A stretch of DNA of 64,000 nucleotides from Sympetrum striolatum (GCA_947579665.1 OX388343.1:100507657-100571656), one strand, 5' to 3'; positions 1-10,895 are shown, counted from the stretch's first letter. Numbers and translations: made by a program. The notes: a model not told the origin generated them from the letters alone.

Positions 1-591
1 TTTCATTTGACAGCACTACGAAAGTCGTTTTTGGCCTTTTTCTTGATATTTAATTAGGAAGCTTTGATTTAAACCATTATCTCTTTTGAGCGATATAATT
101 TAAAACACGATTTTCAAATATATCTATTTGTTGTTTTAAATGCAATATGGTTAAAATGAAAACAGGTTTTATTTTGATTAACATCACGACTACTTAAGTC
201 GTTTTCTTTCTATTTTCTTGAATGTAAAAAATGTTGAAATAAACTTTTGATTGTAGAACATTTTGAGGTATATTTCTACTTACAATAGGCGGTATTATTT
301 AAAAAACGATTTTTAATTACATTTAATTTTCATTGATATGAAAGTGGACTATAATGTATGTAGATTTTATTTTGACATGAAACACTAACTTCAAAGTGCT
401 ATTTTTGTTATAATATATTATTTTATTATCATTTAACTTAATACAAGGTATAGTTATTGTACAAAAAATCTTAAATAAAACGTGAATTGTTAAAAAGAAA
501 TGAGCTATTGGTAAATAAAGAAATCTGAAAAATAAAGAATATATTAATATTTACAAGAAAAGTCAGGAAAACACGTTAAGTTCCTCGTGAA
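1..591. repeat. Tail of an upstream copy of the large tandem unit
   Basis: This stretch matches the ends of copies A (from 19211), B (from about 36076) and C (from about 55435) in the same orientation, with scattered substitutions. It is AT-rich and non-coding; the short frames across it do not look like protein. The match breaks near position 575, where the other copies run on into the next unit and this one reaches the 7.9 kb insertion. It shows that the array extends leftward beyond the window. Confidence 0.9.
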
Positions 592-603
592 CCTAGTAGC
601 ACA
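592..603 (+). repeat. Left terminal inverted repeat of the 7.9 kb insertion
   Basis: CCTAGTAGCACA, the perfect inverse of 8471-8482. The next ~100 bases include short imperfect inverted motifs around GCTGAG/CTGAGC, which may be subterminal sites. Confidence 0.7.
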
Positions 604-1075
604 GAAGATGCTGAGTATTTGCTCAGGGAATTTATTCATTTTAGCTAAAATGTTTCCGAATCACAACCTGAGCATGTGCTAAAAATGCTTTATTGTGATT
701 TTAGAGCGCACGTTTTTCTAAACTTATTACAAGCATTTTTGTGCAAAATTTCATTCCACTTCCTTCCATTACTAATAAATATATAAATTTTTGATTGAAT
801 GCGGCTCTTCTTTCCTTTTGCCAACTAAAATTAGAAAGTGGTCGTTTGTAATAGAGACAAGGGCTTAAAGAAAGGACATTAAATAAAAATTCTCATTAAG
901 CAATAGGCACTTTTAAAAATTCATCGATGGAATCATAAATCTATCAATCCGTTTTTAAAGTTATCGATGGATCCATCAACCGTTTCTTTATTCACCGATG
1001 GATTTACGATGCTTTCCACGGATGTCCATCGCTTCCATGGAGATAATTAATTCGCGATGAAGAGTCAATATATAA
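604..1075. other. Non-coding left shoulder of the insertion
   Basis: No coding potential seen. Between about 921 and 1045 the motif ATCGATGGA or close variants (CATCGATGGA, ATCGATGGATCC, CACCGATGGA, CATCGCTTCCATGG) recurs at short intervals. The rest is AT-rich. Confidence 0.5.
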
Positions 1076-2190
1076 TACGAGTAAAATGTTGCTTGCATAC
1101 TGCAAGCAGATCGACAACACTAATTTCATATCGGCATTATATCGGGACGGTCCACAAAAGAAAAAAAAAGATTGAAAATATTCCTAAAATTCGATGAAAT
1201 TTCATCGTCTGGCATCGAACCGGGGTCTTACTGGTGAATTTACTATGCAGCACATTAGAAAATAACCATCTCTAACTATGTATGAAAATTCAAGCAGAAA
1301 TATTGGCTACAACTGCCTCAAATGACGTTATAATTTTCACGAATGTAAATGGCTCTCTGGATTCGAACCAAGGACGATCTTGGAAATCTAAAACTTGTTT
1401 CTGAAAGTTATATTTGATCTCTATCTACGTGCCGAATTTCAGGTTTCTATATTATTGGGAAAGGTTTCAAAATAATTCCAAAATTATCGGATCAACTTCT
1501 GATTGCAGAGACACCTGGTGTCGAACCATGGACATATTTTATACTGTTAATACAAATTTTGATTTGTAAAGACTTGTTCTTCTATCATGCAAAGTTTGAT
1601 GTCGATAGCATGCCGGGAAGTGCCTAAATTTAGTTTCCGTTATCTCCGTAAGAAATGCATTGAGAAATGCAAATGGCCCTCTGGGATCGAACCAAGGACC
1701 ATCAGCGAATATGAAAAATTTGATTATGAAACATATTCATGATATCTATCCACGTGCCGAGTTTCAAGTATCTATGTTATCGGGAAAGGATCCAAAAAAA
1801 ATCTTCAAGATCGCCGCAATGCATTTTAAACGGCCGATTTTTGCCCCGACCTAGCATCGAGCCTTGGACCACGTTCGGCGATATCTTTTTATTTTCGTTG
1901 GATATCCACGGCATCTAGCGATCCCTCGAACTTCAACTCCCTACCTTTCCGAGAAGTGCCTCAAAAAAATTTTCGAAAATCTTCACCATATATCCTTATG
2001 GAGAAAATCGGGACTTTGGGGCCTTCTGGAATCGAACCCATGACACTGAGGTTCAAAGTCGGATTTTTTCTGGAGGTTACACGATATGGCCAATATGTCG
2101 TAAAAATTTCAAGTTAGTGGCACTTGTGGAACATGCTTAGACTTTTGATGCCCTATGAATGAATGAATGAGTGAGTGTGTATCTATCTAT
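1076..2190 (+). repeat. 1.1 kb B-box-array element, unit 1 (type A)
   Basis: It starts with TACGAGTAAAATG, then an 8-bp perfect stem TGCTTGCA-TAC-TGCAAGCA (1090-1108). It then carries six tRNA T-arm/B-box-like motifs read on the minus strand (GGTTCGANNCC): 1211-1221, 1359-1369, 1517-1527, 1683-1693, 1853-1863 (degenerate) and 2028-2038. Spacing is 148-175 bp. It ends in TATC microsatellite before unit 2. Each period also repeats words such as CGGGAAG and TGCATT, so the interior is an old tandem array of ~165 bp monomers. The short frames inside are not convincing proteins. Confidence 0.8.
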
Positions 2191-2192
2191 TA

Positions 2193-3292
2193 TACGAGTA
2201 AAATGTTGCTTGCATACTGCAAGCAGATCGACAACACTATTTTCATGTCGGCATCATATCGGGACGGCCATCAAAAGAAAAAAATGGATTGAAATTTTTC
2301 TTAAAATTCGCTGAAATTCCATCGTCTGGCATCGATCCCGGGTCTTTACTGTGAACTTACTATGCAGCACAATAGAACACCACCATCTCTAACTATATGT
2401 GAAAATTCAAGCAGAAATATAGACTACAACTGTCTCAAAAGACGTTCTAATTTTCACGAATGTAAATGGCTCTCTGGATTCGAACCAAGGACGACTTTCT
2501 AAAACTAAAAAATGTTTCTGAAAGTTTTTTATGACCTCTATCTATATGCCAAATTTGAAGTTTCTAAATTATTGGCAAAGGTTTCAAAATAATTCCTAAA
2601 AATCGGATCAACTTCTGATTGCAGAGACACCTGGTGTCGAACCCAGGACACATTGATATCTGTGAATACACGGTTTGATTTGAATGGACTTGATCATTCT
2701 TTGTACAAAGTTTGAAGTCGATATTGTGCCGGGAAGTACCTAAAATGTGTTTCCGTAATCTCCATAAGAATTGCATTGAGCAATGTAAATGGCCCTCTGG
2801 GATCGAACCAAGGACCATAAGGGAATATGTAAAATTTGATTATGAAATATAATTATGATATCTAACGCCATGCCGAATTTCAGGTTTCTATGCCATCGGA
2901 AAAAGGTTCAATAAAAATCTTAAAAATCGCCGCAATGCATTTTAAACGGCCGATTTTTGCCCCGACCTAGCATCGAACCAAGGATAATATTCGTAGATGT
3001 CGTTATGGTTTCCTTTTGATATGCGCGGCTTCTAGCGATCCCTCGAGTTTCAACTCTCTCCTTTTCCGGGAAGTTCCTCAAATAAATTTTCGAAAATCCC
3101 CGCCATGTATTCTTATGGAGAAAATCGCGACTTTGGGGCCTTCTGGAATCGAACCCATGACACTGAGGTTCAAAATCGCATTTTTTCTGGTGGTTGTACG
3201 TTATGGCCAATATGCCGTAAAAATTTCATGTCAATCACGCCTGTGGTTTAGGCTGTGAATTAGTATCCTATCTATCTATCTATCTATATAGG
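2193..3292 (+). repeat. 1.1 kb B-box-array element, unit 2 (type A)
   Basis: Directly follows unit 1 in the same orientation with the same start and hairpin (2207-2225). B-box-like motifs lie at 2328-2338, 2476-2486, 2633-2643, 2799-2809, 2969-2979 and 3145-3155. It ends with GGCTGTGAATTAGTATCC and a TATC run. Unit 1 has a diverged 3' end here (a GAATGAATGAGTGAG tract instead), so the two are old relatives, not a fresh duplication. Confidence 0.8.
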
Positions 3293-3294
3293 TA

Positions 3295-4412
3295 TACGAG
3301 TAAAATGTTGCTTGCATACTGCAAGCAGATCGACAACACTAATTTCATATTGGCATCATATCGGGACGGACATCAAAAGAAAAAAAAATTCAAAATATTC
3401 GTAGAATTCGCTGCAATTTAATCGCCTGGCAGCGAACCCCGGTCTTCCTGGTGTACTTACTATGCAGCAAAATAGAAGATTACCATATCAAACTATGTGT
3501 GAAAATTCAAGCAAAACTATTAGGTGCAACTACCTCAAACGACGTCCTACTATTCACATACACTCCTTATTTGAGAAATTATAATGTGCTCTGGCATCGA
3601 ACCCAGGAACAGCATGGTCTTATCTATTTTTTTTCATAAACAAAGTGTTAATATACTACTTCCATCTAAGCAAGAGCTCCCTTACATATCGATAAATGCA
3701 TAAAAAAATTATGAAAAGATACCCCATAGTGTTATATATGGGGGATATTTTTACCGCCCGGCATCGAACCCGGGTCTTTCAGGCAATACTTTCTATGCAG
3801 CACAACAGAAAAACACCATCTCTAACCGCGTATGCAAATTCAAGCAGAAATATTGGTTACAACTGCCTCAAATGACGTCCTACTTTTCCTTTATATTCCT
3901 TATGAGAGAAACGTTATTGTGCTCTGGCTTCGAACCCAGGAACAGTACGGTCTTATGAAAATTTTTTTCTAAAACTTATTCGTACCATACATCTTCCAGC
4001 CAAGCACGAACATCCTATCATTTCGATAAGTGCATCTAAAAAAATAATGAAAAACGGCTCCCATGTATTTTAAAGGGCAGATCTTTGCATCGTCCTAGCA
4101 TCGAACCCAGGATAACTTTTGTAAAAGTCATTGATGTTTTCGAAAGTCCAAGACCATAAATATAGGCACCTTGAGTTTTACTTCTCTACCTATCCGGAAA
4201 GTATTTTTTTTTAATTCCCGAAAATCACGGCAATGCATTCAAACGGGAAAAATCGGGACTTTGGGGCCCTCTGGAATCGAACCTATGACACTGAGGATCA
4301 AAGTCTCTTTTTTCCTGGGGGTTTCACGTTATGGCCAATATGTCATAAAAATTTCAGATCAATGACGCTTGTAGTTTAGGCTGTGAATTTGTATCCTATC
4401 TATCTATATAGG
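3295..4412 (+). repeat. 1.1 kb B-box-array element, unit 3 (type B)
   Basis: Shares the ends and hairpin of units 1-2 but has a different interior variant. B-box-like motifs lie at 3428-3438, 3593-3603, 3760-3770, 3926-3936, 4097-4107 and 4273-4283, a very even 165-176 bp spacing. The motif at 3760 is flanked by CCCGG/CCGGG on the minus strand, a possible 5-bp T-arm-like stem. Its inverted twin is unit 5 (5697-6812). Confidence 0.8.
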
Positions 4413-4458
4413 TATATATATGAATGAATCCGGAGAAGCATCTATATATAATAGATAC

Positions 4459-4525
4459 ATGAATGAATCCGGAGAAGCATCTATATATCTCTATTATATA
4501 TAGATGCTTCTCCGGATTCATTCAT
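4459..4525. repeat. Perfect 29-bp inverted repeat around the centre of the element cluster
   Basis: The arm 4459-4487 (ATGAATGAATCCGGAGAAGC followed by ATCTATATA) is exactly inverted at 4497-4525, with a 9-bp spacer. The same TCCGGAGAAGC word also lies at 4429-4439, near 5671 and near 6825, always between or beside the 1.1 kb elements. It is therefore probably shared flanking or terminal sequence. Confidence 0.85.
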
Positions 4526-4532
4526 GGATATA

Positions 4533-4537
4533 CCTAT

Positions 4538-4581
<44 letters not shown>

Positions 4582-5657
4582 GATACTAATTCACAGCCTA
4601 AACCACAAGCGTGATTGACTTGAAATTTTTACGACGTATTGGCCATAACGTGTAACCACCAGAAAAATTGCGATTTTGATCCTCAGGGTCATGGGTTCGA
4701 TTCCAGAGGGCCCCAAAGTCGCGATTTTCTCCATAAGAATACATGGCGGGGATTTTCGAAAATTTTTTTGAGGTACTTCCCGGATGGAGAAAGAGTTGAA
4801 ACTCGAGGGATCGCTAGAAGCCGTGCGTATCCAACGAAAATCAGAAAAACATCTTAGAATATAGTCCATGGTTCGATGCTAGATCGGGGCAAAAATCGGC
4901 CGTTTAAAATGCATTACGGCGATTTTGAAGATTTTTTTTGGATCCTTTTCCGATAAGATGGATATTCGAAACTCGGCACGTGGATAGATATCATGAATAT
5001 TCCTTATAAACAAATTTTACATGTTCGCTGATGGTCCTTGGTTCGATCCCAGAGGGCCATTTACATTCCTCAATGCATTTCTTATGGAGATAACGGAAAC
5101 AAGTTTAAGGTACTTCCCGGCATGCTATCGACTTAAAACTTAGCATGATAGAAGAAGCAGTCTTAACAAATCAAACTATGCATTCATAGCTATCAATGTG
5201 TCGTGGGTTCGACACCAGGTGTCTCTGCAATCAGAAGTTGATCCGTTTTTTAGGAATTATTTTGAAACCTTTCCCAATAATATAGAAACTTGAAATTTGG
5301 CATATAGATTGAGATCAATAATAACTTTCAGAAGCATTTTTTAAATTTCCAAGATCGTCCTTGGTTCGAGTCCTGAGAGCCATTTACATTCGTGAACATT
5401 AGCGCGTCTTTTGAGGCAGTTGTAGCCAATATTTCTGCTTGAATTTTCACACATAGTTAGAGATGGTGATCTTCTATTGTGTTTCATAGTAGGTTTACCA
5501 GTAAGAGCCGGGTTCGATGCCAGACGATGAAATTTCAGCGAATTTTATAAAAAAATTAAATCCTTTTTTTTTCTTATGAGGACCGTCCCGATGTGATGCC
5601 GATATGAAATTAGTATTGCCGATCTGCTTGCAGTATGCAAGCAACATTTTACTCGTA
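4533..5657 (-). repeat. 1.1 kb B-box-array element, unit 4 (type A, inverted)
   Basis: Same family read on the other strand: it enters through a GATA microsatellite, carries GGCTGTGAATTAGTATCC inverted, and ends with TGCTTGCA-TAC-TGCAAGCA and CATTTTACTCGTA. B-box motifs now read on the plus strand: 4694-4704, 4870-4880, 5040-5050, 5206-5216, 5363-5373 and 5511-5521. The interior follows type A (units 1-2). Confidence 0.8.
4541..4582 (+). repeat. (GATA)n microsatellite
   Basis: About ten and a half uninterrupted GATA repeats at the outer end of inverted unit 4. Shorter TATC/GATA tracts sit at the same end of units 1, 2, 3 and 5, so the microsatellite belongs to the element. Confidence 0.95.
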
Positions 5658-5696
5658 ATAGATATAGATGCTTCTCCGGATTCATTCATATATATA

Positions 5697-6812
5697 CCTA
5701 TATAGATAGATAGGATACAAATTCACAGCCTAAACTACAAGCGTCATTGATCTGAAATTTTTATGACATATTGGCCATAACGTGAAACCCCCAGGAAAAA
5801 AGAGACTTTGATCCTCAGTGTCATAGGTTCGATTCCAGAGGGCCCCAAAGTCCCGATTTTTCCCGTTTGAATGCATTGCCGTGATTTTCGGGAATTAAAA
5901 AAAAATACTTTCCGGATAGGTAGAGAAGTAAAACTCAAGGTGCCAATATTTATGGTCTTGGACTTTCGAAAACATCAATGACTTTTACAAAAGTTATCCT
6001 GGGTTCGATGCTAGGACGATGCAAAGATCTGCCGTTTAAAATACATGGGAGCCGTTTTTCATTATTTTTTTAGATGCACTTATCGAAATGATAATATGTT
6101 CGTGCTGGGCTGGAAGATGTATGGTACGAATAAGTTTTAGAAAAAAATTTTCATAAGACCGTGCTGTTCCTGGGTTCGAAGCCAGACCACAATAACGTTT
6201 CTCTCATAAGGAATATAAAGGAAAAGTAGGACGTCATTTGAGGCAGTTGTAACCAATATTTCTGCTTGAGTTTGCATACGCGGTTAGAGATGGTGTTTTT
6301 CTGTTGTGCTGCATAGAAAGTATTGCCTGAAAGACCCGGGTTCGATGCCGGGCGGTAAAAATATCCCCCATATATAATACTATGGGGTATCTTTTCATAA
6401 TTTTTTTATGCATTTATCGATATGTAAGGGAGCTCTTGCTTAGATGGAAGATGTATATTAACACTTTGTTTAAGAAAAAAAATAGATAAGACCATGCTGT
6501 TCCTGGGTTCGATGCCAGAGCACATTATAATTTCTCAAATAAGGAGTGTATGTGAATAGTAGGACGTCGTTTGAGGTAGTTGCACCTAATAGTTTTGCTT
6601 GAATTTTCACACATAGTTTGATATGGTAATTTTCTATTTTGCTGCATAGTAAGTACACCAGGAAGACCGGGGTTCGCTGCCAGGTGATTAAATTGCAGCG
6701 AATTCTACGAATATTTGAATTTTTTTTCTTTTGATGTCCGTCCCGATATGATGCCGATATGAAATTAGTGTTGTCGATCTGCTTGCAGTATGCAAGCTAC
6801 ATTTTACTCGTA
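5697..6812 (-). repeat. 1.1 kb B-box-array element, unit 5 (type B, inverted)
   Basis: Near-identical inverted copy of unit 3; the longest frames in the two copies translate to the same 64 residues and to 62 residues differing at one position. B-box motifs: 5826-5836, 6002-6012, 6173-6183, 6339-6349, 6506-6516 and 6671-6681. The terminal hairpin has one mismatch (TGCAAGCT). The high identity points to a recent inverted duplication. Confidence 0.8.
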
Positions 6813-8470
6813 TAGGTATAGATATCCGGAGAAGCGTCTATATATAATCGATATGGTTCTGATGATTGTAGCGGATCATTCAAATTTTAATATCAATAAC
6901 CTCATAAAAGCCAGTAAATATCAACTTACAATGGGAAATATAACGTATTTATAATGCAACAATCAACGAACAAAAACGATGATGATTCACGTTTCGACAG
7001 ATCTGTTGAATTCAACTCGAGGTTAAGGAATTATGGAGATGGAACAAGTTGTAAATGCAACAGTAGCCGTCTTGTCAAACCGTAGAAAAACCAAGGGACT
7101 GTTCTTAAACTCATCAAGAATTGATAATCTATCGAAGTAATCAGACAAAGATCATCGATGCAGACCATAAATCATCAGATGGGTGAATTTAAAACCGTGC
7201 CATACGCATGCAGCTAGCTTTAACAGTTGAAGAACGAATTGTGGTAGCGTGTTTCCTTGGCGGTTAATGTTAGTGTTGTTAGCCAAGCTTTGCTTCACTT
7301 ATTTTAGTGTATACCCGTAATTTCCTCAGTGGAAGTGAGAATTTTCATATCAATAAGGATTAAGATATAGATGTCAATGTTTGACAATCGAATATGTGTA
7401 AAAATCGTGTGGTTTAACAATTTTAGTGCTGTTTGGCGGTTTGTGTGAATAGTGAGAACGTTTGGCGGTTCCATATGTGTATTCGTGTTTAACTATAAAA
7501 TAGCATGTATATAATTTTAAAATTTTCTGAATTTAGTTGTTTTCGTGACGTTTGACAGCTCGCATGATTTGTGACAATTCTTGTTGAATATGTTTTTGTG
7601 TTAGTAAACAAAAAAAATACCATAGCATAATTTCCTGTTTTTACTTTGTTTTCCTGCTGAATAGAGTGATGGAATGTGATGTGTGTGAAATTTTACCAAA
7701 TGTTTGATCGAGTATAATTAATAATATAGTCATTCAGCTGAAAATTGATTTAGAATGTTTCCTTTTATTGATATTCATCGTGTTTTCAAATTCCTTGGAT
7801 ATGTCACGAAAGGTCACTGAGGCATCTCCAAGACATCTTGCTAGACATTCGAGATATCTCTGAGATGTGTTTCTGCTATGTGGGTAGCTGTTTAATTAAA
7901 GTAAGGGATTTTGAAAACGTTTGTTTGTTTGTCCGTAGGGAAATTTGATGTGTGATCGGAAAGTATCATTGTTAAGAATGCATCATTCAGCTGAAAAGAG
8001 AATTCATAGCTACCTAGTTTAATTAATGGAAAGGGCTTATGAAGACTTGTTAAATTTCCGATGTTACCTGGTATTATGCAAATTAATCAACGAAAACTGG
8101 AGGTATATTATACATATGTTAAAGAGATTTCAAATTATACTTCGTTAACATACAATTGTAACACTTACAAAGTGAAGCCATTGATTTCTTTTATTTACTA
8201 ATGAGAACGTTATTTTATTCAAACCCATGTATAATATCCCGTGTTTTCGTGGATTATTTTGTGAAAAACTCGGTATTATCTGGAATATAACGAGCGTTCG
8301 AAAGATTTACAGGAAAATGTGTAATGCATATTTTCGAGCAATTTTAACCAAAATGTTGACAGCACATTGCTAGCACAATTTTACCCGGCAAAAATTGGGT
8401 ACCCAAAATATGATATACGCATATTAAAAATTTTTCACTGAAATGCTTCAAGCATGTTGTGATCACAAAT
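6813..8470. other. Non-coding right shoulder of the insertion
   Basis: AT-rich with no frame or domain I recognise. GTTTGGCGGTT appears twice near 7430-7470. Near 8355-8375 are TGTTGACAGCACA and GCTAGCACAATTTTA, which partly echo the terminal repeat word GTGCTA and may be subterminal sites. No RNA gene seen. Confidence 0.5.
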
Positions 8471-8482
8471 TGTGCTACTAGG
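8471..8482 (-). repeat. Right terminal inverted repeat of the 7.9 kb insertion
   Basis: TGTGCTACTAGG, the exact inverse of 592-603, directly followed by the GAGCCTTTCTTGG start of copy A. Confidence 0.7.
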
Positions 8483-8649
8483 GGAGCCTTTCTTGGCTCA
8501 TCTGTTAGTTCCTGGTTTTAAATTGTTGTTTGGTATACTTATGTTAATATTATATGCTCTGATTTTAACAACATATATATACAAAATATTAAGCAAGGCA
8601 TAGAAAGTGTGAAATCATTTAATATAATTTTTTCCCCACTTATAAGAAG

Positions 8650-10895
8650 TCACTTAAAAATGGTCCTTAAGTCTCAATTTATAGACAAACTCTCTCTTTG
8701 GAGCTACAGCCCTATGTCAGCCTCCACTTCTCTTTCTTCACCCTTTCATCTTCTTCATGTCCTCTATGAATTAGCCATCTCAATCTGGACCTTCCTCTCC
8801 GTCTAGTGGCATACAGTCTCCCTTCTATCACCATTGCTGTTTCATGCATCTTTTCTACATGGTCAAACCATTATATTCTCTAAGATTTTATGAACCTAAC
8901 TACATCTTCCCCGGTTCATAATTGTCTTTAACTCCTCTATGGTTCTCCTTTGCCATTACCCATTCTCAATAACAGGTCCACATGTTCTCTGCCATAGTCT
9001 GCTTTCAAATCTTACAAGGGCCATACTCTTGTGTGATTGTGTGTGTCCATTTTTATGTTCCATAGGTTAGGTACCTGTCTGGTGATTTATTTATATATTT
9101 GTATGTAAGTGTTTCTGTTTATTAACTTCCCATTGAGCATCTTCATATTTTCACTGCAAGTTTAATTCCTTGCTTGTAATCTTTCGTGTATTCATATTAT
9201 GCATTTTTGGAAGTTATATATTCTAGATATTAAAACTCCTCCACACCTTCATATTTTGTGTTCTTTCTCCAACTCCTGGGTGACTCTAGGTTAGAGAGGA
9301 GTTCATAAACATATATTTAGTTTTACTGGTATTAACTATCAATCCCATGTTGCTTGCTTAGTCTCTTTATTTGTTAAATATTGTTCCTTTTCGATCTATT
9401 TTTTTCTTCAACTTTGTTTAATCCTGGAGTAAACTGTGTGGCCATCTCCTTGTTTTAACCCAGTGCTGAATTCAAATCCATTTTATATTTGATTATGTAT
9501 TTTTACTTTAGCCATGCTCTTCTTCAATGTTATTTGAATCAAAATAGTTAATAGTTATTTTGCAAAGTTATTTCCACCCATATATAAGGATGGTGTTCCA
9601 CACAGTTAAAGCTTCCTTGATTGCTTTCAAAATAGTTATTTTGGATGTAATTTTAATATCCTCCATTGCTTTTCAGACTGATCCTGTTTATGCTATCAAA
9701 TCCTTGTCTAAAATCTACAAGAGCATATGCAGTTAAACATTATGATCATAGAATTTATCTAAAATTTGTCTGATTACAAATATTTGCTGTATTGTACTAC
9801 TATTGGATCTACTCCCACACTTAGATTCTCCAATTATCCTTTCAGTTTTTCTTTTATGATTCTGGAGAGTATTCTATATATAATAGTATTATCCATCTAT
9901 ATTTCTTGAGAATCAGATTTTTTCCCTTTCTATATTTTGGGCTTAGGATTCCCATGCTCAACCCTTCTGGCATTTTTCTGTTTCCTATATTATACAACTA
10001 TGTTTATGTATAGATCATCATTTTGTCACTCATTGTATCTCCTCCATAATTTACTTGCTCTGCTGCCATATTTTCTTTCTTTGAGCTTTATTATTTTTTA
10101 ACTTTTGTATACATTATGCAATTTCCTGTCTAGTGGGTTTAATTCTGAGCTAGTTTCCTCTATGTTTGATTCGTTCCTTAGCCTGTCATTTTCCTCAGTT
10201 TTTACTCTCCTCTTTACAGAGAAGTTCTTTGAAATATTCTACCAAACTTTTCAAAACTTTATACTCTTCTTGGACTACATTTTATTCCATATTTTTAAAT
10301 CCTTCCATTCTTTGTTGGTATCCTCTTTTCACCTTTTCTAGAACTTCGTAGAACTATCTCTGTTCATTCTGTTTGGTGTATTCTTCTATATTCTGTAGCT
10401 GTTCTTCATTTTCTCCTTTTTTCCTGCATATCCTATTTGCTTCCTTCCTGATTTCTTGGTACCTTTCAGTGTCCATTCTTGTTTCTTTCCTTATCATCCT
10501 TTCTCTAGCTTTATTCTTCTCCTGTATAATTTGGGCACACTTGTTGTCAAACCAATCAGCATGTATTATTCTCTTGTTTTCTCCAATTGATTTTTTCTCA
10601 GCTTCTTTGATTGCTTTTGCTATTTTTCCATTCTTTTTCTTTATTTATTTTATAATTTTTTTCATCGGCTGTTGGTTTGCATTTTAATAGCTAATACTTT
10701 TTGGTTCTGCTGCGTGGCTTCCTTGTCTTCATTTAACTAATCTGTGTCCCATATTCTCTTAACAATCTCTGGACCTTTTTCTGTTTTAATTATTTTCTTC
10801 CTTAGGCTTACTTCAAATAGTTAATGATCCGAGTCACAGTTTGGCCCTTTGCAGCTTCTTATGTCTATATCCGTTAATTATCCATTATTCCTCAA
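8650..10895 (-). pseudogene. RTE-like non-LTR retrotransposon relic, copy A
   Basis: Reading the minus strand in shifting frames gives a recognisable APE-type non-LTR polyprotein. Near 10850 there is CDSDH, the end of the endonuclease. A linker follows with DWFDNKCAQIIQEKNKARER and NRICRKK (10620-10430). RT motif A reads VDFRQGFDSIN (9721-9690). GLKQGDG lies near 9475-9455 and GLIVNTSKTKYM near 9345-9310. The C-terminal GRLYATRRRGRSRLRW lies near 8835-8770. The Y/FADD catalytic box expected between GLKQGDG and NTSKTKYM is not found and is probably deleted. Stops and frameshifts are frequent and the 5' end is truncated near 10895. The clade (RTE or a relative) is a guess from motif wording. 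Confidence 0.75.

Larger units (their letters stand above)
592..8482. mobile_element. 7.9 kb insertion with CCTAGTAGCACA terminal inverted repeats
   Basis: The segment is absent at the matching junctions of the other copies (19797/19798, 36664/36665, 56023/56024), so it is an insertion between two tandem units. It starts with CCTAGTAGCACA (592-603) and ends with the reverse complement TGTGCTACTAGG (8471-8482). No clear target duplication is visible; GA flanks both ends, but two bases are not convincing. It encodes no recognisable transposase. Its core (1076-6812) holds five related 1.1 kb elements. It may be a non-autonomous DNA transposon carrying other repeats, or a composite that inserted as one piece. 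The family is not recognised. Confidence 0.7.

Noticed and set aside
4171..4365. 64-residue frame conserved exactly in the inverted copy at 5744-5938
   Set aside because: Conservation comes from the recent inverted duplication; related frames with GPSGIEPMTLR are translations of the B-box region (TCTGGAATCGAACCCATGACACTG) in other monomers.
1211..6681. Functional tRNA genes
   Set aside because: Only T-arm/B-box-like words are present; no acceptor stems, anticodon arms or A-boxes at the right spacing.
1076..6812. CRISPR array
   Set aside because: Regular spacing, but the repeated word is 11 bp, the intervals are ~165 bp and themselves related, there are no cas genes, and the DNA is eukaryotic.
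10105..10687. Plus-strand frames rich in Phe, Ser and Leu (and their counterparts at 24342, 41279, 41553, 60639, 60913)
   Set aside because: They are the antisense of the lysine/arginine-rich linker of the RTE-like relic; the minus strand gives family motifs.
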